Part shown: one piece after another, positions 6,706 to 14,064 of the stretch
How the letters are laid out: each line of letters begins with the position of its first letter
Numbering within the stretch: position 1 is the stretch's first letter
Source: DAOVRL01 sp964459805
Lineage (GTDB): Bacteria; Planctomycetota; Phycisphaerae; Sedimentisphaerales; Anaerobacaceae
Assembly: GCA_964459805.1 (NCBI GenBank)
Contig: CAYWOD010000052.1
Coordinates: forward strand, 1-18,223
Direction: 5' to 3'
DNA length: 18,223 nucleotides
Program-made: the position numbers and the translations under genes
The notes under the pieces: generated by a model
Seen by the model: only the letters and a program-made list of their open reading frames with translations
Database searches by the model: none
What the model was told of the DNA's origin: nothing

Positions 6706-7089
6706 ATGCCCAAAAAAGGACCGGTGAAAGTTGGAATAATCGGCTCGCAGTTTCAGGCCCATTGTCACGTCGAGGCTTTCAAGGCCGTCCCCGACGCGGC
6801 CCAGGTTGTCGCGGTAGCGTTGCCCACGCCCGGCAACGCCGGCAAGCACGTCGTCTGTGAAAAGCCCCTGTGCAGAATGCTCGAAAAGCAAGAGAACATC
6901 AAGGCCGTGCTGGTTATCACGCCCGACCATTCCCACACTCTTGTTTCCATCGCCGCGATGAAAATGGGCAATGTGGCTCTGCACATGCCCAGAAAGCTGT
7001 TTTGGGACGGTCCCAGTCTGAAGGTTGGCAATCCGTCAGACGCCAAAAAGTACATTCACTGTCAGTACCGCAAGGGATGGACCTTGTAG
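6706..7089 (+). pseudogene. Remnant of Gfo/Idh/MocA-family oxidoreductase gene(s), internally deleted and composite
   Basis: The 127-residue frame keeps pieces of a family whose members are usually 330-450 residues. Residues 1-45 resemble the Rossmann N-terminus (VKVGIIGSQFQAHCHVEAF). They jump to GKHVVCEKPLC, normally about 90 residues in. Then comes KAVLVITPDHSHTLVSIAAMK, which normally precedes that motif, followed by NVALHMPR, a degraded second version of it. The end, LFWDGPSLKV...YRKGWTL, is the usual C-terminus. Most of the catalytic domain is gone. The mixed order suggests recombination between paralogues with in-frame loss, or an assembly error. There is no clear ribosome site. I consider it non-functional. 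Confidence 0.7.
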
Positions 7090-7147
7090 AAATCCTCTGT
7101 TGGAAAATCCGGCCACACCCGTTTTTTTTTCAACCGGCTTTCAAATC

Positions 7148-7176
7148 TTGACGAAATCGTTTTGCGCACTTATGAT
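7148..7176 (+). promoter_or_regulatory. Promoter of rpoN
   Basis: TTGACG (7148-7153) and TATGAT (7171-7176) are separated by 17 bases, and an overlapping TATAGT lies at 7176-7181. The start point would be near 7184, giving a leader of about 60 bases before the rpoN ATG at 7247. A run of nine T (7122-7130) lies shortly upstream. Confidence 0.65.
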
Positions 7177-7246
7177 ATAGTACGGAAAATCGCGGATAGG
7201 AGACGGGGCAGAACAGTAAGAATAAAGAATTCTGTCAGGTGTTTTT

Positions 7247-8734
7247 ATGAAGCTGGAGATGCGAGGAGAACTGCGGATGGAGCAGCGGTTGAAGCTCGCT
7301 CCGCACATGATTCAATCGATGGAGATTCTCCAGCTTCCTATCCTCGCCCTTCAGGAAAGAATAGAGCAGGAGCTCAACAGCAATCCCGTTCTCGAAATGG
7401 ACGAGCCGGCAGCCGACGAGCAAGCCGAAGCCGTCGAAGAGCAAACCGGGGACGACATTAGCGAGGAGATAAACGAAAAAGACCTGGTCGTCGATACCGA
7501 CAGCAACAAGGCCGAAGACTTCGAGCGACTTAGCAACCTGGGTGACGACTTTCACGATTTTAGGGATTATATGGCCGGGCCCTACCGCGCGCGAGTCAGG
7601 AGCGATGAGCCTGACCGAAAGCTCGAGGCCCTCAAGAATGCCGCCGCGCCTCCACTGTCGCTCCACGAACAGTTGACAGAGCAATGGCGCTTCGTGGACG
7701 CCGAACGGCCCGTCAAAGAAGCCGGCAATATGATCATAGACTACATCGACGACAGAGGCTATCTGACGGTAAGGCTCGAGCAACTGCATAACAAGGACAA
7801 GAACGATTTCGCACTGGACGACCTCAAGGGCGCGCTGGAGCTTGTCCAGCAATTGGAACCGACCGGCGTCGGTGCAAGAGACCTTGGGGAGTGCCTGTTG
7901 ATCCAGATGGCCCAGAGCAGCGACGATATGAGCTTTGAAACGCGTCTGGTTGCCGAGAATATGGAGGCCCTTCTCGAAAACCGCCTGCCGGACATCGCCA
8001 AAAAGATGCACTGCAGCATTGAAGAGGTCAATCGGGCCATCGAGCGTATGAGCAAGCTCGACACGTCACCGGGCTTACAAATCGGCCGGGACCGAAACCA
8101 TCCCATAACCGCTGATGTGATTGTGGCCGAATCCGAAGATTCGGACGAATACACCGTGCGACTGGCCGATTCCAATCTGCCCAGCCTGCGGGTCAGTGAC
8201 TACTATGCAAAAATGGCCAAAGATACCGGCGTCGGCGATAAAACCAAACAGTTCCTTCAGAACAACATCCGCTCGGCCCGATGGATCATCGATGCGATTG
8301 AGCAGAGGAAAAATACGCTGCTAAGAGTGACCAGGACCGTCGTCAAATACCAGAAAGACTTCTTCGATAAAGGCGCCCTGTATCTTCGTCCGCTGCCGAT
8401 GTCGAAAGTCGCCGATGAGGTCGGTGTGCATCTTGCCACGGTATCCAGGGCCGTCGCCGGCAAATACATGCAGTGCTCATCGGGTGTGCTGCCGCTGCGG
8501 AAGTTTTTTAGCGGCGGTATGGAAGACGCCAACGGGCAGGCGCGAAGCTGGGAGGCGATAAGGGCGAAGTTGCAGCAGATCATAGACGCCGAGAATAAAG
8601 CCAAGCCTCTTAGCGACGACCAGATCCGCAAAGAGCTCGCCGAAGCCGGTATCGAAAATCTCGCCCGACGCACCGTCGCAAAATACCGAAAACTGCTCAA
8701 CATTCCCGCCGCGAGGTTCAGAAAAAAATACTAA
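7247..8734 (+). CDS. rpoN: RNA polymerase sigma-54 factor
   Basis: This alternative sigma factor directs polymerase to -24/-12 promoters and needs AAA+ activators. The 495-residue length is typical. Region I is Gln/Leu-rich (RLKLAPHMIQSMEILQLPILALQERIEQEL, about 14-43). It is followed by an acidic region II (about 50-85, many D/E), the core-binding domain, and a DNA-binding helix-turn-helix (SKVADEVGVHLATVSRAVAGKY, about 386-407). The invariant RpoN box ARRTVAKYR is at 473-481, 15 residues from the end. The ATG at 7247 has only a weak ribosome site (cagg), but the next Met codons would cut region I. The gene stands alone with its own promoter. No activator gene or clear sigma-54 promoter was seen in this window. 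Confidence 0.95.
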   Translation: MKLEMRGELRMEQRLKLAPHMIQSMEILQLPILALQERIEQELNSNPVLEMDEPAADEQAEAVEEQTGDDISEEINEKDLVVDTDSNKAEDFERLSNLGDDFHDFRDYMAGPYRARVRSDEPDRKLEALKNAAAPPLSLHEQLTEQWRFVDAERPVKEAGNMIIDYIDDRGYLTVRLEQLHNKDKNDFALDDLKGALELVQQLEPTGVGARDLGECLLIQMAQSSDDMSFETRLVAENMEALLENRLPDIAKKMHCSIEEVNRAIERMSKLDTSPGLQIGRDRNHPITADVIVAESEDSDEYTVRLADSNLPSLRVSDYYAKMAKDTGVGDKTKQFLQNNIRSARWIIDAIEQRKNTLLRVTRTVVKYQKDFFDKGALYLRPLPMSKVADEVGVHLATVSRAVAGKYMQCSSGVLPLRKFFSGGMEDANGQARSWEAIRAKLQQIIDAENKAKPLSDDQIRKELAEAGIENLARRTVAKYRKLLNIPAARFRKKY

Positions 8735-8771
8735 TCCACCGCACACGTCCTCGCGTTCGCCGCCGGCTGCT

Positions 8772-8792
8772 TGGCCGTGCCCGGCACGGCTA
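8772..8792. terminator. Hairpin between convergent rpoN and co-polymerase genes
   Basis: The arms gccgtgc (8774-8780) and gcacggc (8784-8790) form a perfect 7-bp stem with a 3-nt loop, extendable by a G-T and a T-A pair. It lies in the 124-base gap between two convergent genes, a natural place for a two-way terminator. No T tract follows on either strand, so this stays tentative. Confidence 0.35.
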
Positions 8793-8858
8793 CGCTCTAT
8801 GGCCTGATCCAGCCAAAATATCCTTCCCCTGAAAACTCTGAGCAGTCCGGTCCTCGTT

Positions 8859-10268
8859 TCATCCCTGCGGCTTGGTCTTCGTGAGCAGAGCTAAGAGCGC
8901 TCCAACAACTACTGAGGCAAGAATCAGCACTATTGTGTATTTTGCCCGTTTGTCCCGGACCCCTGCAACGTCAGCATTATAAGCAACAGTAATCCTCGAA
9001 GGACGCTTTCGTTCCATTTCGAACTCCGCAATGCGCGTGGAGATCTTATCATACATCTCTTTGGTGAACGCCAACTTGTCCTCCAGGTCCTGAATGGCCA
9101 GATTCTTTTGGCCAAGATCAATACTCTGAGTATCTTCTTTGCTCAGCAGGTCGCGAAGCTCTGTTTCGTGCGCTTGTGTCTGCTCCAATGTCGCCTTGAG
9201 GTCGGCCAGCTTCTTATCGCTCTGGAATGCTGCTTCTTCTCTCATCAACTCTTTGAAACTATCACGCGCCTTTTTCTTCTGCTCATCGAGGCGCGTTCTT
9301 AATATCTCCAGCAGCTCCTCTTTCTGCTTAATCTGGGGGCCGGCGGGATCCTCAGTCTGTCTGTCGGTAATGAGCTCCTGGTCTAATGCGACAATACTGC
9401 TGGTCAGCACCTGCACCGCCGTGTCCTTGTTTACATACTCCTCGCGCATGAGCACAGATTCCTGCAGCGGGACAGTTTCTTCGTGTGTCTGTTCGAGCAG
9501 CTTAACCTGGGTTTCCAGATAGATTCTCCTCGCCTCCACCTCGGTGAGTTGTGCCAGCAAACTGCCGACACGCCGCAAATTCACATCGTAACGGCTGTCC
9601 AGCTTCTTTGAGCCAAACTCCCTTGCCAGCTCGGCGATTTGAGCCCGATAATTGTCCAATTTTCCAGAGAGAATTCTTTGTTCGCTTTCCAGGACACCCA
9701 GGCCTTGCCTCTCCTGTTCCGCAGCGCTGGTAACTTCAACGGCAATGTAGTGCCGGATGAAAGCATCTACAATCCTCTTTGCCTCTTCGGCGTCGGTCCA
9801 CTTCATACTCACCGCAATCAGCTCTGCCCTGCGGACCGGTTCGGCCGTGATGACCTCGTCTAATATCGCCTGCTTCAGCAGGCCTGCGGGCCCAAGCTTC
9901 ACTTCTTTGCCACTCTGTTCTCCGGCCGGCTTGGCGACGAGCCCGCTCGTCCGGCCTTCGAAAAACGTCAATCCTTTGTCTGCCAAATCGTCCGCTACTC
10001 TTTGCACCACATGGCTGCTGGTGACCATCTCTGACTGGGTGTACATAAAGCTTTGGTAGTCTGATATCCGGCCGCCGTCGTCTTTACCGGTCAGGATGTT
10101 CGATATAATCGGAGCGACCCTTATCGCGCCGGTTACTGTATAAACAGGCTCGACCAGAAACCATATAGCGGCAACACCCCCGGAGCATATCAGTAGCAAT
10201 GTTAACATCACAATGAGCCGACGACATGCAATGCCCTTGCCCCGTTTTGAAATAGAAAAGTACCACAT
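8859..10268 (-). CDS. Wzz/GumC-type polysaccharide co-polymerase (chain-length determinant), without kinase domain
   Basis: This 469-residue inner-membrane protein is of the polysaccharide co-polymerase class, which controls chain length or export of surface polysaccharide. There is an N-terminal membrane segment (about 17-40) after a basic cytoplasmic start and a long extracytoplasmic part. That part is dominated by coiled-coil-forming Leu/Glu/Lys/Gln-rich sequence (about 160-410). Then comes the RPSRITVAYNADV segment (about 416-428), which is typical of the region before the last helix, and a second membrane segment (about 444-463). It ends TKTKPQG, so the cytoplasmic tyrosine kinase domain of Wzc-like proteins is absent. 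The ATG at 10268 has aaaggag seven bases upstream on the minus strand; a TTG at 10298 is a poor alternative. No glycosyltransferase, Wza or Wzy genes adjoin it. Confidence 0.8.
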   Translation of the reverse strand: MWYFSISKRGKGIACRRLIVMLTLLLICSGGVAAIWFLVEPVYTVTGAIRVAPIISNILTGKDDGGRISDYQSFMYTQSEMVTSSHVVQRVADDLADKGLTFFEGRTSGLVAKPAGEQSGKEVKLGPAGLLKQAILDEVITAEPVRRAELIAVSMKWTDAEEAKRIVDAFIRHYIAVEVTSAAEQERQGLGVLESEQRILSGKLDNYRAQIAELAREFGSKKLDSRYDVNLRRVGSLLAQLTEVEARRIYLETQVKLLEQTHEETVPLQESVLMREEYVNKDTAVQVLTSSIVALDQELITDRQTEDPAGPQIKQKEELLEILRTRLDEQKKKARDSFKELMREEAAFQSDKKLADLKATLEQTQAHETELRDLLSKEDTQSIDLGQKNLAIQDLEDKLAFTKEMYDKISTRIAEFEMERKRPSRITVAYNADVAGVRDKRAKYTIVLILASVVVGALLALLTKTKPQG

Positions 10269-10680
10269 CACAAAACTCCTTTCCTCAATAGGTGCCAAAC
10301 CAAATCTCCAACAAATGAAATCGGCCTGCCTTTATGCAGCGAATATCTTTGCGACATGGTTCGCTCCCATATCACCATCTAAGGCCCAAACATACGAGCC
10401 AAAATCCAAATATCTTACTTCTCCGGTCCACTTATTGATCTGCCCTGAGATTTTCCACATACGTCACTGCGCAACGTTCCTGAATCTTCCACTACACCAT
10501 ATTACCAGATCTTTGGCGGAATTTCTACCCTCTTATGTCTTTTCGAGCACTTACCCCAGCCACAACCGACCAAAATGCACACATTTCCCACAAACCCCCT
10601 GCTTTCTGACAACCTTTTTCCTACCTCAACCCTTGCTCCGCCGGCCAAAATATCACACCACTGAAAACAACCCGAAAAAA
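10269..10680. other. Intergenic stretch without a recognisable gene
   Basis: Upstream of the co-polymerase gene lie about 410 bases that are pyrimidine-rich on the plus strand. Open frames across it lack family character, ribosome sites and coding-like composition. The co-polymerase promoter should be here, but I could not find a convincing pair of boxes. TGTAGT on the minus strand at 10496-10491 is a possible -10, without a good -35. No sigma-54 motif was found. Confidence 0.5.
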
Positions 10681-10843
10681 TTGGCACGGTTCAATTCTGG
10701 GTGGCAGCCTCAAGCGCGGCTTGGGGATGGCAAAACTCCGAAAGCGGTGCAACCATCCCCAAATCCTTCGGATTTGAGGCTGCCACACGCTATGAAACCA
10801 CAAATAATGTTACCCAGAATCTGACTTATTTGAACCGTGCCAA
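10681..10843. repeat. 163-bp nested inverted-repeat element
   Basis: Four successive arm pairs match in nested order. ttggcacggttcaa (10681-10694) pairs with 10830-10843 (14/14). attctgggt (10694-10702) pairs with acccagaat (10812-10820). tggcagcctcaa (10702-10713) pairs with ttgaggctgcca (10774-10785). ttggggatgg (10721-10730) pairs with ccatccccaa (10753-10762). Unpaired inserts of 9 and 26 bases lie on the right side only. Small side hairpins occur at 10711-10723 and 10761-10775. Both ends abut A runs (10675-10680 and 10842-10847), which could be target duplications. It has no coding capacity. It could be a MITE-like mobile element or a structured RNA. Confidence 0.75.
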
Positions 10844-10859
10844 AAAATCTTGATTTTAC

Positions 10860-10897
10860 TTGAACAATATATCAGTATGTGAGTATATTATCATATA
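10860..10897 (+). promoter_or_regulatory. Promoter and probable ArsR operator of the arsenic operon
   Basis: TTGAAC (10860-10865) and TATATT (10884-10889) are separated by 18 bases. The interval 10868-10897 is very AT-rich and imperfectly palindromic, with tatat and atata at its ends. This is the kind of site ArsR-family repressors bind across the promoter. Binding would repress the whole downstream operon, including arsR itself. The boxes are visible; the operator function is inferred. Confidence 0.5.
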
Positions 10898-10919
10898 GTA
10901 ACCTAATTAAGGAGGCCGA

Positions 10920-11249
10920 ATGTTGGATAAGACAAAGCTGTTATTGTTTGAGAAACAGGCTGAAATCGCCAAGGCCATAGCCCACCCACTGCGAGTTGCC
11001 ATCCTCAACTTTCTCAAGGACGGCGAGCAGTGCGTCTGCGACATTGCCGAGCACATCGGCTCCGAGCGGTCCAACGTCTCACGGCACCTCTCGGTAATGG
11101 TCGCCGCCGGCGTGCTCGGACACCGCAAAGAGGGTCTCAAGGTCATCTACAAGCTAAGGACCCCCTGCATTCTCGAATTCTTTTCCTGTATGACCCGTGT
11201 CCTGAAACAGCAGGCCAAAGAGAACGAAAGGCTCCTCGCGGCGCTATAG
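10920..11249 (+). CDS. arsR: ArsR/SmtB-family metalloid-responsive repressor
   Basis: This is a winged helix-turn-helix repressor that leaves DNA when it binds As(III) or Sb(III). The 109-residue length is normal. The metalloid-binding motif is CVCD, with C38 and C40, at the start of the first DNA-binding helix, matching ELCVCDL of classical ArsR. The third cysteine of the plasmid R773 type is absent, but C83 and C90 lie near the C-terminus. The recognition helix region is SERSNVSRHLSVMVAAGVL (48-66). The wing is HRKEGLKVIYKL (68-79). The ATG at 10920 follows a perfect aaggagg (10909-10915). It is the first gene of a seven-gene operon of metalloid functions and is probably autoregulated through the AT-rich palindrome just upstream. 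Confidence 0.9.
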   Translation: MLDKTKLLLFEKQAEIAKAIAHPLRVAILNFLKDGEQCVCDIAEHIGSERSNVSRHLSVMVAAGVLGHRKEGLKVIYKLRTPCILEFFSCMTRVLKQQAKENERLLAAL

Positions 11250-11337
11250 TCCGAAAGCCTGGCAAAAAGCTTTGAGGACATGTAAATTGGCTCGCTCGCT
11301 GAATAAATAAACACGTTCACCAGGCAAGGAGAAAGAA

Positions 11338-12045
11338 ATGAAAGGCAGTGTAACACGCCGAAACTTCTTAGGCATTGCAGGCACGGCCGCCGTCGCCGCC
11401 GCTACTGCTTCGGCCGAAGCCTCTAACAACGCCCCGAACGCCGAGGCGGTTAGGATCCTTGGCGTTTCCTGCAGCCCGCGAAAAGGAAAGACGACGGCCA
11501 CAGCGGTCCAGGTCGCACTCGACGCCGCCAAGGATGTCGATCCTCGCATCGCAGTTGAGTTGATTGACTTAGGCGGTAAGGCTATCGCAGGTTGGTCCGG
11601 AGGCGCCAAACCAACCGAAGGCGGGCAAACCACCGACGACTTCGACCTCGTTCTTCCCAAGCTCCGCGCCCCCGTCCCGGACGGGTTGATTATTGGTTCG
11701 CCCAGCTATTTCCGCACTATGAGCGCTCTGTGCAAAGCCTTCCTGGAACGTTGCGCTGTCCTGCGTAAGCCCAGACTGCTTCTTGCCGACAAGCCCGTTG
11801 GCGTCCTCGCCGTCGGCGCATTTCGCAACGGGGGCCAGGAGCTCGTCATCGAGCAAATACAAGCTGCGATGCTCTGCCATGAAGTCATGATCGTAGGCGG
11901 CAAGCCGGGAGCACACCAGGGGGCCACACTCTGGAACACCTACAATGACGATATCACCAAAGATGAATTCGGGATGGACACCGCCAGAAAGCTGGGAATT
12001 CGCGTGGCCGAGGCGGCGCTCCGACTCGCGCAAAAACAGGCTTGA
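11338..12045 (+). CDS. Tat-exported NAD(P)H-dependent FMN reductase-like flavoprotein
   Basis: This 235-residue flavodoxin-fold protein is of the NADPH-dependent FMN reductase / iron-sulfur flavoprotein group. The N-terminus TRRNFLGIAGTAAVAAATASAEA (R7, R8) is a twin-arginine signal followed by a hydrophobic stretch, so export of a folded, cofactor-loaded protein is predicted. The FMN-phosphate loop is SCSPRKGKTT (44-53), and GSPSYFRTMSALCKAFLERC (120-139) is the second flavin-contacting block. Where iron-sulfur flavoproteins have a CxxCxxC cluster motif (about 84-95), this protein reads GWSGGAKPTEGG, so no cluster is expected. The ribosome site aaggag precedes the ATG at 11338. It lies 88 bases after arsR in the operon. 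By analogy with ArsH, a flavoprotein of arsenic operons, it may change the redox state of an (organo)arsenical, but outside the cytoplasm. This function is inferred. Confidence 0.75.
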   Translation: MKGSVTRRNFLGIAGTAAVAAATASAEASNNAPNAEAVRILGVSCSPRKGKTTATAVQVALDAAKDVDPRIAVELIDLGGKAIAGWSGGAKPTEGGQTTDDFDLVLPKLRAPVPDGLIIGSPSYFRTMSALCKAFLERCAVLRKPRLLLADKPVGVLAVGAFRNGGQELVIEQIQAAMLCHEVMIVGGKPGAHQGATLWNTYNDDITKDEFGMDTARKLGIRVAEAALRLAQKQA

Positions 12046-12122
12046 CCTCGTGACCCCACCGGTCTGCTCGCAATAGAGACAAGCAAGATGCTCTTCCGCA
12101 GACTGCTAAGAAAAGGCTTAAC

Positions 12123-13433
12123 ATGAACCGAGAATGGAAGATCTTCGCTGCGCTCGTCGCCATCTTCGTTGTAGCCTACGCAGTGCCTCTGGGCAACCCT
12201 AAGATTCAGGAAGGCATTCAGGAGGCCTTTCGACTGCTTCAGTGGTACGCGCGTAACCATACCTTAGCCTGTGTTGTGCCCGCTCTGTTTATCGCCGGAG
12301 CGATTATCACTTTCCTGTCCAAGGACTCGGTTATGCGATATTTGGGGCCGAACGCAAATAAACCCTTGGCCTACGCTGTAGCATCGGTATCAGGCTGTGT
12401 GCTGGCAGTTTGCTCGTGCAGCGTACTGCCTATGTTCGCCGGCATTTACAGTCTTGGCGCCGGTCTGGGGCCTGCGACGGCCTTCTTATACTCCGGCCCA
12501 GGCATAAACGTCCTCGCTATCTTCTTAAGCGCCCGCGTTTTAGGCTTCGACATTGGAGCAGGCAGATTCATCGGGGCTGTGGTCTTCTCGGTGGTTATCG
12601 GCCTGCTGATGGCTACGGTCTTCCGCAGAGGTGAGAAGGCAAAGGCACAGGCTGACATGCAGATGCCCGAGTCTGAGAAACCTCGCCGCCACATCGGCAA
12701 AACAGCCCTTTATCTTGCTTGCATGATATTATTCCTGGTGTTTAGTGACTGGTACAATCCCGGCAACGTGGTTGTAAAGACAAGTGACGGACGTCAGTTC
12801 AAGGCCGTGGTCATCCATGAAACCAAGGATGCCGTTCGCTTCCAACTCGAAGAGGACCTCGCAGACAGCAAAGTAGGCGACAAGATCACACTTAACAAGA
12901 GCGAGATTACCGACATGCAGGAACAGAAGACCTGGGTTATCCGCCTGCACCACATCAGATGGTATCTGGCCGGTCTTTGCGGCCTCGCGGTGGCAATTAT
13001 GGCCTGGCGATGGTTCGAACGCGATGAAATCCGGCTGTGGATGCAAAATACGTGGGACTTCACCAAGCTGCTCGTCCCTCTGCTCTATGGCGGGGTCTTC
13101 GTCGTCGGCTTTGTGAGCATGCTGCTGCCCGAAAAACAGGTGGCACAATATGTGGGCGACAATTCGCTTCGCAGTAACCTCGTTGCCAGCGTGATCGGCG
13201 CCTTCTGGTATTTCGCAACGCTGACCGAAATCCCGATCACACAAGCCCTGATGAAGCTCGGCATGCACAAGGGACCCGTTCTGGCGCTATTGCTGGCAGG
13301 ACCGGCTCTGTCGTTGCCCAACATCCTTGTTATCCGCAAAGTGATGGGAAACAAGAAAACTATCGTGTTCGTCGTGTTGGTCGTCGTGATGTCAACAATT
13401 GTTGGAATACTCTTCGGCACCTTTTGGGGATAA
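12123..13433 (+). CDS. arsP: ArsP-type permease (organo-arsenical or metal efflux) with an inserted beta-rich domain
   Basis: This 436-residue membrane permease belongs to the PF03773 (DUF318) family, which includes ArsP, an exporter of trivalent organoarsenicals, and the SO_0444-type metal exporters. The first half carries VCSCSVLPMFAGIYSLGAGLGPATAFLYSGPG with C97 and C99, a family signature. The second half has the matching FATLTEIPITQALMKLGM and LLLAGPALSLPNILVI blocks. Between the halves, residues about 216-270 form a soluble, beta-strand-patterned insert (VVVKTSDGRQFKAVVI...ITLNKSEITDM) that makes it longer than Campylobacter ArsP (315). About ten membrane helices are expected. The gene ends three bases before the next and is clearly in the ars operon. 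The substrate is inferred from context; a metal such as Cu or Zn is possible. Confidence 0.78.
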   Translation: MNREWKIFAALVAIFVVAYAVPLGNPKIQEGIQEAFRLLQWYARNHTLACVVPALFIAGAIITFLSKDSVMRYLGPNANKPLAYAVASVSGCVLAVCSCSVLPMFAGIYSLGAGLGPATAFLYSGPGINVLAIFLSARVLGFDIGAGRFIGAVVFSVVIGLLMATVFRRGEKAKAQADMQMPESEKPRRHIGKTALYLACMILFLVFSDWYNPGNVVVKTSDGRQFKAVVIHETKDAVRFQLEEDLADSKVGDKITLNKSEITDMQEQKTWVIRLHHIRWYLAGLCGLAVAIMAWRWFERDEIRLWMQNTWDFTKLLVPLLYGGVFVVGFVSMLLPEKQVAQYVGDNSLRSNLVASVIGAFWYFATLTEIPITQALMKLGMHKGPVLALLLAGPALSLPNILVIRKVMGNKKTIVFVVLVVVMSTIVGILFGTFWG

Positions 13434-13436
13434 CAG

Positions 13437-14063
13437 ATGACTGGACCTCAAGAATCAAACGGACCAAAAGGCTTGAGCATCTTCGAGAGGTACCTCACGC
13501 TTTGGGTCGCCCTGTGCATCGTCGGCGGCATCATTCTCGGCAAGGCCGCACCCGGTTTCGCCAAGTATCTTGACAGCCTGGCCATATACGTCGGCAACGC
13601 ACCTGTTGTCTCGATCCCAATCGCAATCTGCCTGTTCTTCATGATGTATCCGATTATGGTCAAGATTGACTTCGCCGAGGTCCTCAAGGCAGGCAAGAGC
13701 ATCAAGCCCGTCGGCCTGACCTTGTTCGTCAACTGGGCGATAAAACCTTTCACGATGTACGCGATCTCGCTGCTCATACAGACAAATATCATCTTCTGGC
13801 TGGGCTACGGCCTGGCAAAACTGCTCAAACTCGAGTACCGCGACGCCGCCCCCTCGGCCATGATAGGCGCATCGAATCACTTCGAGGTCGCCATAGCAAC
13901 GGCCGTGATGCTCTTCGGCCTGTCCTCCGGGGCTGCACTGGCAACCGTCGTCGGCGTTCTTATTGAAGTACCTGTTATGCTCATGCTCGTGCGAATATGT
14001 CTGAAAACACAGCACTGGTTCAAGGCTCCCGAAAGCCGCACCGCTGCTTTGGAAAGGTCGTAA
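13437..14063 (+). CDS. acr3: ACR3-family arsenite permease with a large in-frame internal deletion
   Basis: ACR3 proteins export arsenite and usually have about 340-430 residues and ten helices. This one has 208. Residues 14-110 match the ACR3 N-terminus (LSIFERYLTLW, IPIAICLFFMMYPIMVKIDF, GLTLFVNWAIKPFTMYAI). From about 111 the sequence continues directly with the last part of the family (QTNIIFWLGYGLAKLL, IGASNHFEVAIATAVMLFG, LATVVGVLIEVPVMLMLVRI). The central helices, including the one with the conserved cysteine (usual context APCTAMVLVW) essential in studied ACR3 proteins, are missing. The late-helix glutamate (E150) is kept. The frame is open across the junction near 13764-13781. It may be non-functional, a mini-transporter, or an assembly collapse. 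It starts three bases after the permease gene and ends one base before the next start. Confidence 0.8.
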   Translation: MTGPQESNGPKGLSIFERYLTLWVALCIVGGIILGKAAPGFAKYLDSLAIYVGNAPVVSIPIAICLFFMMYPIMVKIDFAEVLKAGKSIKPVGLTLFVNWAIKPFTMYAISLLIQTNIIFWLGYGLAKLLKLEYRDAAPSAMIGASNHFEVAIATAVMLFGLSSGAALATVVGVLIEVPVMLMLVRICLKTQHWFKAPESRTAALERS

Positions 14064-14064
14064 T

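Noticed and set aside
10681..10694. TGGCAC as a sigma-54 (-24) element
   Set aside because: The -12 part (TTGC at five bases) is missing on both outward copies. No other full sigma-54 motif was found in the window.
10213..10824. 203-codon plus-strand open frame
   Set aside because: It overlaps the start of the co-polymerase gene and runs through the inverted-repeat element. The protein has no family character and there is no ribosome site.
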